From Hydrangea macrophylla (Eukaryota > Streptophyta > Magnoliopsida > Cornales > Hydrangeaceae): DNA of 64,000 nt. The notes under the pieces are model-generated. The model was not told the DNA's origin. It ran no database searches and saw only the letters and a program-made list of their open reading frames with translations. Below are positions 48,109-59,767 of this stretch, piece by piece (position 1 is the first letter of the stretch; every line of letters starts with the position of its first letter). Location of the stretch: the NCBI GenBank assembly GCA_033977485.1, contig CM066988.1, forward strand, positions 54,559,649 through 54,623,648. The letters are read 5' to 3'. The position numbers and the translations under genes were made by a program.

Positions 48109-51100
48109 TTACATACCTTGATCAAATAACTGTGGATACTGTTTCTGCATGCTCTCTTCTGTTTCCCATGTCATTTCTTCTATTGCTTGACTCAGCCATA
48201 ACACCTTCACCATTGAAATTGACTTATTTCTCAACTGCTTGATCTGTCGATCAAGTATTTGCACAGGCTTTTCCTCATAAGTTAGATTTTTATCCAGCTC
48301 AACCGGTGGTGTCGTGAGAACGTGTGAAGGATCTTTCACATACTTTCTCAGCATCGATACGTGAAAAACATCATGTAGTCGTGCTAATTCCTGTGGCAAC
48401 TTCAACTTGTATGCAGCGTCTCCAATTCTTTCTAGAATTTCATAAGGTCCGATATACCTCGGCGCTAACTTCCCTTTCTTACCAAATCTCATTACCCCTT
48501 TCCACGGAGAAACTTTCAAGAAAACTAAATCACCAACAGCAAACTCTAGCTCTCTGCGGCGAGTGTCTGCATAACTCTTCTGACGACTTTGTGAAACCTT
48601 AAGTTTCTCTCGAATGATCTCAATTTTACCTGTTGTTTCTTGAATAATCTCCGGTCCAAAAACTCTACTCTCTACCCTACTTTCTCCCACTTCACCCCAG
48701 CATATTGGTGTTCTGCATTTTCTTCCATAAAGTGCCTCAAATGGTGCCATCCCAATGCTACTATGATAGCTATTATTGTAAGCAAATTCAATCAACGGTA
48801 AATGTTTCTCCCAGCCACCTGTAAATTCTACAACACAAGCTCTTAACATGTCTTCTAATGTTTGAATCGTTCTTTCTGACTGCCCGTCTGTCTGCGGGTG
48901 AAAAGCTGTACTGAACTTCAGTTTAGTACCTAGAGCATCTTGCACGTGTCCCCACAAACGTGAAGTAAAATTTGGATCTCGATCTGATACAATTGATACC
49001 GGTGCTCCGTGTAATCTCACGATTTCATTTACATACAACCTAGCATACTGCTCAAGTGTAGTACTAGCTCTAACGGCTAAGAAATGCGCTGATTTTGTCA
49101 GTCTGTCAACAATCACCCAAATAGAATCATTACTCCTTTGTGACTGGGGTAATCCCCGTACGAAATCCATCGTTACATGCTCCCACTTCCATTCAGGAAT
49201 TGGTAAAGGTTGCAATAAGCCTCCCGGTCGTTGATGTTCAGCCTTTACCTGTTGACATACTAAGCATCGGCTCACAAATTCAGCTACTTCTCTTTTCATT
49301 GCAGGCCACCAATAAAACTCTTTAATCGTCTTATACAGCTTCGTACTCCCTGGATGCATAGCGTAGGCAAAATTATGAGCTTCCTCTAAAATATCTTTTC
49401 TCAACTCTGGATCTCGAGGTACACACATCCGTGATCCATAGCATAATACCCCATCATCTCGAACAATGAAGTTACTTGCCTTTCCCTTTATCACATCATC
49501 TCTATACTGAACTAGCCTTGTATCCGCAGCTTGTAAATCTCGAATTCGATCCACCAAGATCGGTCTCACCTCAAATCGTGCCATAAAGACTTCTGTTTCT
49601 GACACTGATAATTCTGCTCGTACCGCCTTTATGTCCCGAATAAAATCAACTGTCTTACACTGCATACATGATAGTTTTCCCAATGATTTTCGGCTTAAAG
49701 CATCTGCTACTACATTCGCTTTTCCCGGATGATATTGAATAGAACAATCGTAGTCTTTGATTAATTCTAACCATCGTCGCTGTCTCAAATTCAACTCTTT
49801 CTGTGTAAACAGATATTTCAAACTTTGATGATCAATGTAGATTTCACAACTCACCCCATACAAGTAATGACGCCACAACTTCAATGCAAAAACAATCGCA
49901 GTCAGCTCTAAATCATGTACTGGGTAGTTCAACTCGTGTGGTTTCAACTGTCTTGAAGCATAAGCTACAACCCTTCCATTCTGCATTAGAACACCACCTA
50001 ATCCCTAATGTGACGCATCGGTATAAACCACAAAGTTTTCATCACTTGACAGTAAATGAGCACTGGGGCTCTCGTCAGACAATCTTCCAGTTCATGAAAA
50101 CTGTTTTCACAATCTAAGTTCCAATCAAATCTCACCCCTTTTCTAGTCAGCTTAGTTAGTGGCAAGGCAATATTTGAAAATTTTTGAATGAATCGACGGT
50201 AATAACCAGCTAACCCCAGAAAACTTCGAATTTCAGTTACATTCACTGGCCTTGGCCATAAAGACACAGCTTCAACTTTCTTTGGGTCTACCGCAATACC
50301 CTCTCCCGTAATCATATGGCCCAAAAAAGCCACCTCAGTCAGCCAGAATTCACATTTACTAAATTTTGCATATAATTGTTCTTCTCTCAGCTTTTGCAAA
50401 ACTAATCTTAAATGAATCTTATGCTTTTCCATACTACGTGAATCGACGAGTATGTCGTCAATGAATACAATGACAAAAAGATCTAGAAATGGTTTAAAGA
50501 TTCTATTCATCAAATCCATAAACACAGAAGGCGCATTAGTTAGCCCAAAAGGCATCACTAAAAATTCGAAATGCCCATAACGAACATGAAAAGCTGTTTT
50601 CTCAACATCACTCTTTCGAATCTTTAACTGATGGTAGCCAGACCGTAAATTAATTTTTGAGAATACTTTTGCCCCTTGTAGCTGATCAAAGAGATCATCT
50701 ATCCTTGGCAACGGATACTTGTTTCGTATTGTAATCTTATTCAATTGACAGTAGTCAATGCAAAGGCGTAAAGTTCCATCTTTCTTCTTAACAAATAGGA
50801 CTGGTGCACCCCACTGTGACACACTCGGCTGGATAAAACCCTTCTTAAGTAAATCATCTAACTGGATTTTTAACTCCTTCAATTCAGCAGGTGCTATTCG
50901 ATATGGTGGAATTAAAATAGGCCTAGTACCAGGTACTAAATCAATACCAAACTCTATCTTCCTATACGGTACTTCTCCAGGTAATTCGTCGGGAAACACG
51001 TCAACAAATTCTTTCACCACCACAATTGTTTTTAACTGAATCGTTTCTCTTGTCTCACCAATTACATATGCAATTAAACAACCACAGCCCTTACGTAATT

Positions 51101-52743
51101 TCTGTCTAGCAGCTATAACAGAAATTAAACTTGTTGGCATTACCCGTCGTTCACCACAAAATGTGAATTCAATTCCATTCAGAAACTGAAAGTTAACTTC
51201 CTTATTAAAGCAATTAATTGACGCGTAAAAGGTCGACAGCCAATCCATACCCAAAATAATATCAAAATCTTCTATGTCCAAAGGTAAGAGATTAACCCCC
51301 ATTTCACGATTTTTAATTTGTACCGCACACCCCTTATAAACCCAATCAATTGTAATTTTATCTCCTAAGGGCGTAGATACAACTAACTTATCTTTCAATT
51401 CAACTAAATAATCATCAAATTTTTTCGCAAAAGTGCTAGAAATAAACGAGTGCATAGATCTCGAATCAAATAATGCGTAAGCAACATAATTTGAAATCAA
51501 GATCATACCGGTCACAACTTGAGGTGCCGCTTCGGCATCTTTCTTTGTTAGTGCAAAGTCCCTTGCTTGACCTCCAATTCCACTAGAGCTTGAACCACCT
51601 CGCTGTTGTCCTCTGCCCTGGCCCCTGCCTCTACCTGATATCACTGTAGCCGATGATGCTGCTTCAGTCCCAGTTGGACAATCTCTAGAAAGGTGACCCA
51701 GTTGGCCACACTTATAACACTCCCTCTGATCAGGTATAGTACAATCTTTAACTACATGACCCGGAGTTCCACATCGGTAACAAGTCACCCCTCCAGAAAA
51801 ACTTCGACTCAGTGGTGGTCGTATTGCACTAGACCTTGACCCACTTACATTGCTAGTTCCTCCACCCCTTCTTGGTGTAAACGAACCCCGACCTCTACTT
51901 GGAGCATCTTGAATTCTCGGTCTTGGTCCTCCCCGGCTAGAACCACCCGTTTCCATTCTCCCTCGCTTTTGTTGGCTTTGAAAGGCTCGACTTTCTTGTA
52001 CATCATTCTCAACCAATTTAGCTCTTTCCACCAATTCCATATAATTACGAACATTTAAGGCGGACAGCTTCGATCGAATAGGAAATTGTAACCCATCTTG
52101 AAACTTTCTGCATTTGTCGTATTCATTCTCCACAAGCTTTACTGCGAAGCGAGATAAAGAAGTGAATTGTGCCTCATATTCTTCCACGGTATTTCTTCCT
52201 TGCTCTAAGCTTATGAACTCTCGTCGTTTCTTGTTTTGAAAAGATTCCGTAAAATACTTCTCATAAAACACATGTCCAAACTTTTCCCACGTAATCGTGT
52301 TCAACTCTGTGCTCCCCACAATCGGCGTCATTAGATGGGCTTTTGTGTCCCTCCACCAATCCTAAGCTCGATCAGTAAATTTGAAGGCTGCCAACATTAC
52401 CCGTTGATCACCCCTAATTTGTATTACTTCGAATATATCTTCCATTCCTTTAAACCACTGTTCAGCTTCTATTGGTGTTCCAATTCCCGAATATGCTGGT
52501 GGATGATATTTCAAAAATTTCTCATAAAGTTTCCCAGGTTCATCTTTTTCCTTGGCTTTACTTGACCCGGCTACAGCTGTCTCAACTTTTGTATCAAAAT
52601 ATCGGGCCATTGATTCAAACATCTGCTCAGGATGGGGTGCTTGTCCATGTTCCACTGGCCTTGCTTGCTCAACTTCTTGATTTCCCGGGGGTTGGTGTGT
52701 TCCTTCCCCTTCCTCCTATCCGGTTCGTCTTTCCGGGTCCATT
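48109..52743 (-). pseudogene. Tekay-like gag-pol, multiply disabled
   Basis: Starts at ATG 52743, but codon 9 is TAG. A second TAG lies at 52364-52362, and a frameshift near 50050 plus a TAG at 50007-50005 break RNase H. Order: gag; two CCHC knuckles ([14 protein letters not shown] and [14 protein letters not shown]); a protease whose usual DSG motif reads DSR; and RT with FIDD present. RT motif A reads [12 protein letters not shown], so the first catalytic Asp is Asn. RNase H, integrase ([28 protein letters not shown]) and a C-terminal chromodomain-like segment ([12 protein letters not shown] to MTWETEE) follow. The 49986-48109 part has no further stop. The element cannot move by itself. Confidence 0.9.
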
Positions 52744-52902
52744 TAATCTAATATGTGCAACATTCCACGTTTACAATGCAAACACAATAATAATATATTG
52801 ATTAATCCCCTAATAGATATAACCACACAACTCAGCTCAGCTCCTAAAGCACTGCCATAGTCTAGACACCCCTGCACCATCTATACAGAACCTATAACCT
52901 AG

Positions 52903-52914
52903 GCTCTGATACCA
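52903..52914 (-). other. Primer-binding site of Tekay-like element
   Basis: Minus strand TGGTATCAGAGC, three bases from the 5' LTR, the initiator-Met type used by chromoviruses. It confirms the minus orientation. Confidence 0.92.
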
Positions 52915-52917
52915 ATT

Positions 52918-54484
52918 TGTGGCGCCCCGACCTGGCGTGGTCAGAACGCCTACTAAACAGCTCAGCTAACAGCAGAGACAATTAATTAATCTTGAAACTA
53001 ATAGTTTTAAAACAAATCAGCTATATAACAGTTCAAATTTGGATAATCCAACCTATATTGAACAGCTTTATAAAACATGCTCAATTATTTTGAAAATCCA
53101 AATATATTACAAATAATTTACAACGACTAACCTAGCCCAAATAAACTAATTCCACTTGTGACTAATAGATTTAATATTATAACCACATCTATTTAGCAGG
53201 ATTTACATTAAAACCCACATAATATTATGTCACAAAATTTAAAGTGTTTACACATATTCAAAGTTTTTCTGTCATCCACAATTCAAACTATTATACATTA
53301 AACTAATCCACACTACTAAACTCAAAAGTTTAAATTTTTACAACGTCTAACAAAAGTTATAAACTAGACTGTATTTTACACTTCCGGCAAAATACCACTT
53401 TTATATGGCCATCCACAGCGAACCTAGACCCATGACAGTGCAATCCTATAGCCCAAGAGATCATTGTACCTGCACAAGAAAATCTGTGTGGGCGTGAGCA
53501 AACCACGGCTCAAGAACAACTAGATATAAAGATATGCGAATTTAAGCATATATACAGCTCAGCACAGCACAAACACAGCTTAACGCATACCTACAATGCA
53601 ATCTCATACATGCCATGACTCACACACCCGGGCCCATCAGCTTTAGCCTCTTTTAGCTAATTTACCAAGTTTTCAGCTACTTGGTTTAACAGCTCAGCAA
53701 TGCAAGTGCACAACATACAGTTTATGTCATGCTAGTAATGAAGTTAAAATCATACAGCATACAGCTCAGCAATATTGCATAACATTCATGTTATGCCAGC
53801 TATGTATATAACATAAACAGCAATAAAATTATATCTAGAAGACCCACCTCAAATCCGGTAAGTGACTAAAATTCACCTTTCTGCTTGCTTCTCGGTCACC
53901 TCCTTGGGTCCACTAGTACTAGCCTCGGTCCCTCCTTGTTGCTCTTGGGTAAAACCCCAATTCCTAGGGAAGAAGATGAACCTCCTAAGGCTTCTCTTGA
54001 ATCCTTCTTCTTGATCTCTTTCTTTCTCTCTTTTTCTTTTTCTCTCTGTTTCGCTTCTTTCTCTCTACTGTCTCTTATTTCTCTCTCAGGAAAAGAACGA
54101 TAGATATATGTATATTTAGATAAAACTTTAACTTTTGTTAAATTTGTTTTTAATTACAACTTCTTTAACTTTCTACTTCACATATATATCTCCTACACCT
54201 CCAAATGAGTTATTTACCTATCAAATAACCCAAATCAACTTTAATATTCACAGCTCAGCAATATAACGATTTACAGCATAATATAAAATTTTAATTAACA
54301 GCTCAACGTTTAAATTTTAATAGCTCAGCGTTTAAAGTAAATAATTCACAGCTCAACATTATATTAGCCGCTCATCATTATATGAACTAAGTATTTTATA
54401 ACTCAGCAGAATAATAATATAAATAACTCAGCTAAATAATTTAATGACAGCAATTTAATTGGTTTTACTGTTCTGTGTCTCACA
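52918..54484 (-). repeat. 5' LTR of Tekay-like element (1567 bp)
   Basis: Pairs with 46486-48073. The plus-strand ORF inside both LTR copies (47453 and 53885, 72 codons, Ser/Phe-rich) has no recognised family and is probably chance. Confidence 0.93.
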
Positions 54485-55256
54485 GATTCTTCATCAGCAT
54501 TCGGATTTGGTCCTTCTCAGATGGCCTTTGTACCATTTTAGCTGCCTTTCCCCTCCATCTGCTCAGGTATTCGGTGAATGATTCTTTGTTCCCTTGCCTA
54601 GTGGTCTCCAAATCTCGGACAGTGACATCCAAATCCTGATTGTATTCGTACTGTGCCATAAATGCCTTAATCACTTTTTCCCACATCCTGGTTTTGCTTG
54701 GTTCGAGAGTAAGATACCAGGACAGAGCGGCTCCAGTCAACGTCTGTTGGAATAGGACTGCCATCATAGTTGTGCTCAAGCCGCTTGGTTGGAAAGCCCC
54801 AATACACATTCTTATGTGGCTGCGAGAATTGCCAGTCCCATCAAATTTGTCAAAAACCGACATCTTGAACCCGGCGGGCAGCGTCTCATGTACTCCGTCA
54901 TACAACCCTTCTAGTTCCATCAGATAGGTATCCACTCCCTGAGCCTTGCGCATTACCCTTTCCAACTTTTCTATCTTCTCGGTCAGCAACTTCTCCTTCT
55001 CAACTTTATCTCTATCTCTATTGGCCCTTAGTGCATCAGTCCATTGTGCCTCTTGATCGTCGAACCAATCTCCGTCCCCTCCTCCCAAAGGCGGGTCCAT
55101 AACAGGCGGATTTATATGTGGTGGTCGCCGATTCAGCTCTTCTATCATTCCCATCATGCGGTTCATGTTCTCGGCCTGTCTCCTCATCTGTTCCGCTTGC
55201 TGTTCGACTAGTACCCTCAACCCGGCCATCTCTTCGTTGTTTCTCTCTTCGGCCAT
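54485..55256 (-). pseudogene. Ogre gag, N-terminal part
   Basis: ATG at 55256, open to the Tekay insertion at 54485. A basic/acidic coil at the start (EQQAEQMRRQAENMNRMMG) is followed by the Retrotrans_gag-type region with KFDGTGNSRSHIRM and WYLTLEPSKTRMWEKVIKAF and a C-terminal FTEYLSRWR. It forms the capsid of the particle. The rest of gag is at 46485 and below; the GATTC duplication marks the break. Confidence 0.88.
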
Positions 55257-56410
55257 GTCAGTGTATTCTCCCCTTACTAGCCTTGCTGTGGGATCCCTAA
55301 ACCAGGTTAGACTTGATCTGGGTGCTATCTTTGCTCCTACAATAAATTTTGAAATTTCTTTTTTTAGAAAGCCTTTTTACTTCCATTTTTTCAAGGAAGA
55401 CTTTTATTTTATACATCATGTGGATGCAATGCATGTGTGCGTGTGTGCCTACTCTATATGCCAAAAAAGAGAAAATCCTAATCCTAACACATAAGCACAT
55501 AAACATATAAGATCCTCATCCATGTCAAGTGCGCTAATTTCTCCATTCATTGTGACCCTCTTTACCCTTCAATGTCTGGAAATTTTAGGATTTTTGAAAA
55601 GCATTTCTGATGAAATTTTTAGAAAACAATTTTCGAGAATTTTGGATCACGCTTTTCAAAAAGTGATTAGGTTAAAATTCCTGTTTTGAAAAAATGTTTT
55701 AGCTGGTGAATGACCTTGGTTTGGCTCTAAAGTTTTAATCAAAAAGTGGACTCCCAATTTTTTTGAAAGAGTGGTTTTGAATAAAGGCTGTGAAAATCTT
55801 AATTTGTTTTTGAAGATTTTATTTAAAATTTTCTGGGTAGAAGGGTCACATGATCGGATTATCACCGTACTTTCCATGGATTTGGATACATACAAGGTCA
55901 ATGATGCTTAGCTAACATGATATAAGAAGTATAACCTTATAACCAAGATTCAACATGTTCCCAAATGTCGTGGGACATGAGAAGGAATTGCTAAAGGTGA
56001 ATAAAGGGTTATACATCTTTTATTAAGCAAGCATCGTCATCATCTCAAATAATCCCCTTTGGGCACACAAAACTTCCTAGCACATAGTCCTAATCAAGAA
56101 TTGATTTCCTAATTTTGAAAGGTTCTATCGAAATTACTGTGCAAAAGCTGGGTTTTGGTCAAACAAGGGACCCTTGACACACATCTGATAGGATGCTTAA
56201 TATACCAAATCATGGTACGAGATCAAGGGTGATCACACAGTCCCATGATGACTTGACCGACCGGGTTGCCCCGAGCCTCCAAGGTCATAGTGCCGTGCAA
56301 TCGACTGGCTGGACATGCAAGTGAAATGCAACAGGCACACAAAGATTAATTAATTCGATTAAAAGGATATTTTTCAAGTCTAATCCTCAAGTGAACCCAA
56401 AATCAGAATT
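55257..56410 (-). other. Ogre leader between primer site and gag
   Basis: About 1.15 kb without a convincing ORF; the longest minus-strand frames are about 70-80 codons with no recognisable features. Many Ogre elements have an extra ORF1 here; none is supported in this copy. Confidence 0.65.
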
Positions 56411-56460
56411 CTGGTCTGCGAAACCAGAGATTCTGGGTTCGATCCCCAGCAGAGTCGCCA
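56411..56460 (-). other. Extended 50-nt tRNA-Arg primer-binding tract
   Basis: The plus strand reads like the 3' two-thirds of a tRNA: anticodon arm (ctggt, loop ctgcgaa, accag), five-base variable loop, T arm (ctggg, loop ttcgatc, cccag), acceptor strand and terminal CCA. Length is exactly 50, i.e. tRNA positions 27 to 76. The element-sense 18-mer TGGCGACTCTGCTGGGGA is the usual primer site, five bases from the LTR. From memory, plant tRNA-Arg(ACG) matches except at positions 34 and 37 and one acceptor base. It is not a tRNA gene because the 5' part is absent. Confidence 0.88.
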
Positions 56461-56465
56461 GATTT

Positions 56466-59386
56466 TGGATATCGCAATTTTCTTACCCCCAGCTTTTCTT
56501 TTAAAATATCTTTCAAAATCAAATTCAAAACAAATGAGTCACCACTTAATTTTTTTTAAAAGGAAAAATTAAGAAACCATTTCAAAAGGAAACTGATCTT
56601 TTGCGAAACCAAAGATTAGACTAGGTCCGGGGATTATGGAATGAGAAGGGAAGGAGCCCATCGGACTAAAGCACCCCTTCTCATCCTATCTCGCGATAGG
56701 CCTCTACTTAACATCCTTCTAATCGCATTTATTAATCTAAGTGTGCCATCAACTAATACATATATATATATATATATATACGTTACAGAAGCATGTCCAA
56801 AGGGTGTAAGATTGCAAGTGACAAAATATCTTTCAAAAGCCACGTAGTTCAAGTAGCAAGCAACATGATATGCAATAGGGTACAAGAGAACTTACCCGGG
56901 ATCCAGCCGCGGATAATAAACGTGCAATGCATGCAATTAAATAAAATCTAAGAAAAGAGTCTCTAATCCACATATATACATGTAAGGCAAAATCTTAATT
57001 CTAATGTGTCGCGCATGAGGTTGAGAAATCGATAAAATCAATAAATTAAAAGTAACTAAAGAGGGATACAAGAAGTCATACCTTAATAGCGCTGCAAAAC
57101 AAAAGGTTTAGTCCACATGATGTACAAGATATAAAGTTGGATCTTAAATAACAATCCTAGACTTCTAGCTTAAATCTATTAAGTGTAATTAAATCTAAAG
57201 CATACAAGTCCTAATTACAAGCATTAAACCATATGAATGAATGTATACATGAATAAGAATAAATCATGAAATGCTCATTGACTTGGATTATTTAAACTTT
57301 GAATTCAAGCTTAACTAATCATTATTAAAACATGTTTTGAACCTTAATTTACGAAAATATCATCTAAGCCATTATTCACAAGATTAATGAAAACCATTGC
57401 AGAATTCTAGAAATGGCTGGGAACAGGTCATATCTTTGGAAAATGGAAAAACATGGTTCCCGTGGTTTGATCTTGAGGATTTTTGGATATGATATGCCTC
57501 TGTGAGTCTAGTTTACAACCCAAAAAGAAAATCAAAGTTTCAACGGTTAGATCTCTGGGAATTGGGAAGAAACCAGACATCACTCAGCATTTTACAACCC
57601 TCTGTCCAGCGTTCTTGCACGATTTTCTAAAAATAGCAAAAAATCCAAAATGCTTTGTCCTTTTTAGGGTGACTTCCTAACACATTAATCTACTTAGAAA
57701 AAATTATTTTGGGCCACAAACACTTTATTAGAACTCCGATTTACTTATTTCAAAAGAATGTTACTGTTCTGGAATTCTGGACAGATTATTGTTACCTCAC
57801 AAAACTCATGACCAAACCATTTTAAACATGAAACCACCCTAAAACAAAAATTACAGTGGTAGAATATTGAGTATTGACACTTTCCCGTTGGTTTCACTTG
57901 ATTTCAACGGTTAGATTTCGAACTAAAAATCTTTGATCAAAAACAGTTAGTGAACTCCCTGTTTTCATTTGTCAACTTCAACTTTTATTTGGTGACTCCA
58001 ACTATTAAACCATGAAGTTGGATTTAAACCAAGCCACTTCTTCTACCATTTGATGGTCATTGGAGGCTAAAGACCTTTATTTTTATAGATTTCAAATGAA
58101 GTATGGATAGACTTCATGAAATCTACAAGGTAAGGAATCTAAACCATGGAGATGGGCTTAGACTCAAAACTACATTCTCCTACCATTTGATGGTCATTGG
58201 AGATGAATATATGGTTAACACTCATGAGTTTCAAAGGAATATAGAAAGGATTCCATGAAACATCAAGTTAGAGGACTCAAGTCATGAGTATGGACTTGGA
58301 CCCATCTATTTACTTATAAAATGAAGTGATAATCAAACTTTGATTCCCATGTGAAGCACAAGCTTACATGTGATTCAAAAGATCATATTCAAGAGATTTC
58401 AAGAGAGATATTGGGAATCTCTAAGAGTCTCAATAAGGAAGTATGAGAAAGAAATGAAGCAAAGAAAATGGAAAAGAGCTTTGAGGATTAGAGATTTAAA
58501 AGAAAGAATGCAAATAAATAATTCATGTTTAGAGGATCACCTCCAAATTATCCTCAAAATTCCTCTCCTTTGAAGATCTTCCAAGCTCTTCTCTCTAGTT
58601 CTCTAAACTCTCTCCCTTTCTCTTAAAAATGTTGGTGTAATGGTAATGTTTTTTGTATATGTTCCTTCCCTCTCTTCTCAAGAAAGATCCTCTCTCGCTT
58701 ATAGGCAAAATTACCAAGCATTTTCCAGTGAATTCGGAGTAAAAGACATGTGTAAACATCTTATTTAGTGGTACAATATGTACTTTCTGAAATTGAACAG
58801 ACTGCTGCCCAGGGCGGCAGTCCAAAAAGCTGTGCGGCAGTCCGTGACTGCCGCTGCGGCACTCCATGACTGCCACTGCGGCTTTTCGTGACTGCCGCGC
58901 GGCTCTCCAAGAGTGCCGCGGCAGATTGTTGATTGCCGGGTTTTCGTCAACCTTACTTTATCAGTTTTTTGTTTTTATCCGCCTACATATATGTATTGCA
59001 CTGCAAAATACGGACTTTAAAATAGAACGGCAGTCAGAAAATGTCGGCGGCATTTGGTGAATGCCGGGCCGGCATTCGCTGACTGCCGTGCGGCATTCAG
59101 GGAGTGCCGCGGTGGTCTGCCGTGTGCCGTTTTTGTTGAATTTTCCTTTTTTGAGTCTTCCTTTTTCTCAAAACAATTTATTTTTGAAGATCTTTTCTGA
59201 AAATTGTGTTTTATATCTGAATTCTCCTAAATACCTAGTATTTTCTTCTTTCTGTGAAATTTTATCGCGTTTAGAGAACTTTCTGAAGAGCTTGGAACAC
59301 TTCGAATCTTCCAGTCCTTATCATCATCGGATATGGAGGTGACACTCTCCTAAATTCGGCGGTCGGTCAAAATTGGGGTGTCTACA
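56466..59386 (-). repeat. 5' LTR of Ogre element (2921 bp)
   Basis: Pairs with 9859-12803. Carries GC-rich arrays at 58810-58936 and 59028-59127; in element sense a TATA-like CCTATAAG follows at about 58706-58699. GTCTT (59387-59391) lies immediately outside. Confidence 0.93.
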
Positions 59387-59767
59387 GTCTTAGATCCTCC
59401 TCCTTCTACAAAACTGGGTACCCCTTGGGGCCCAAATCCAAAGCATGAAGTAGCCTTATGAATACACTAAAGACTTCATCTATTTTTCCTATATGTGACA
59501 AGGCAATTTGTGAACCTTTTTCATTTCAACAACTCCTTATAAGGGGCAATCTTTAAGCAATAATTTCTCATTCACCCATCAATAGTTTTGGACATGTGAA
59601 TGTCCAAACTTCATCTACTCATGGAAGAGAACACAAATCCACAAGGACCTCACTCAAAATCTAAATGGGTCCCACTTCTATTAGGCTTTAAACATGACCA
59701 AAACACATATTTATCCAACGGGAAGGAACAAGGTGATTACCATCAACAAGTGGCTTGGATTATATAT
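59387..59767. other. Flanking host sequence right of the Ogre element
   Basis: No gene can be supported. The minus strand from about 59440 to 59392 is open (CFGFGPQGVPSFVEGGG) and might be exonic, but has no recognised homology. Confidence 0.4.

Larger units (their letters stand above)
46486..54484 (-). mobile_element. Tekay/Del-like chromovirus (Gypsy), degraded
   Basis: LTRs at 52918-54484 (5') and 46486-48073 (3') enclose gag-pol on the minus strand. TSD is GATTC on both sides (46481-46485 and 54485-54489), a clean 5-bp duplication inside Ogre gag. A C-terminal chromodomain-like stretch places it in the chromovirus branch, most like Tekay/Del. LTRs differ by about 16 substitutions (1%) and one 21-bp duplication. 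Confidence 0.93.
9859..59386 (-). mobile_element. Ogre/Tat-type Gypsy retrotransposon with nested insertions
   Basis: The LTRs at 9859-12803 and 56466-59386 bracket gag, an aspartic protease with a G-patch, RT, RNase H, an additional archaeal-type RNase H and integrase, all on the minus strand. The dual RNase H, large size, tRNA-Arg primer and extra ORFs between pol and the 3' LTR are hallmarks of the Tat/Ogre lineage. Without its two guests the element is about 20.9 kb. GTCTT lies directly right of it (59387-59391) and two bases left of it (9852-9856, then gg), so the target duplication is nearly clean. LTRs differ by roughly 2% by eye (about 65-70 substitutions plus small indels). All four stops in gag-pol are single-base nonsense codons, so this copy is not autonomous. 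Confidence 0.9.

Noticed and set aside
56411..56460. tRNA-Arg gene
   Set aside because: Only the 3' 50 nt of a tRNA are present, including CCA; there is no D arm or 5' acceptor strand, and it sits exactly at the Ogre primer site.
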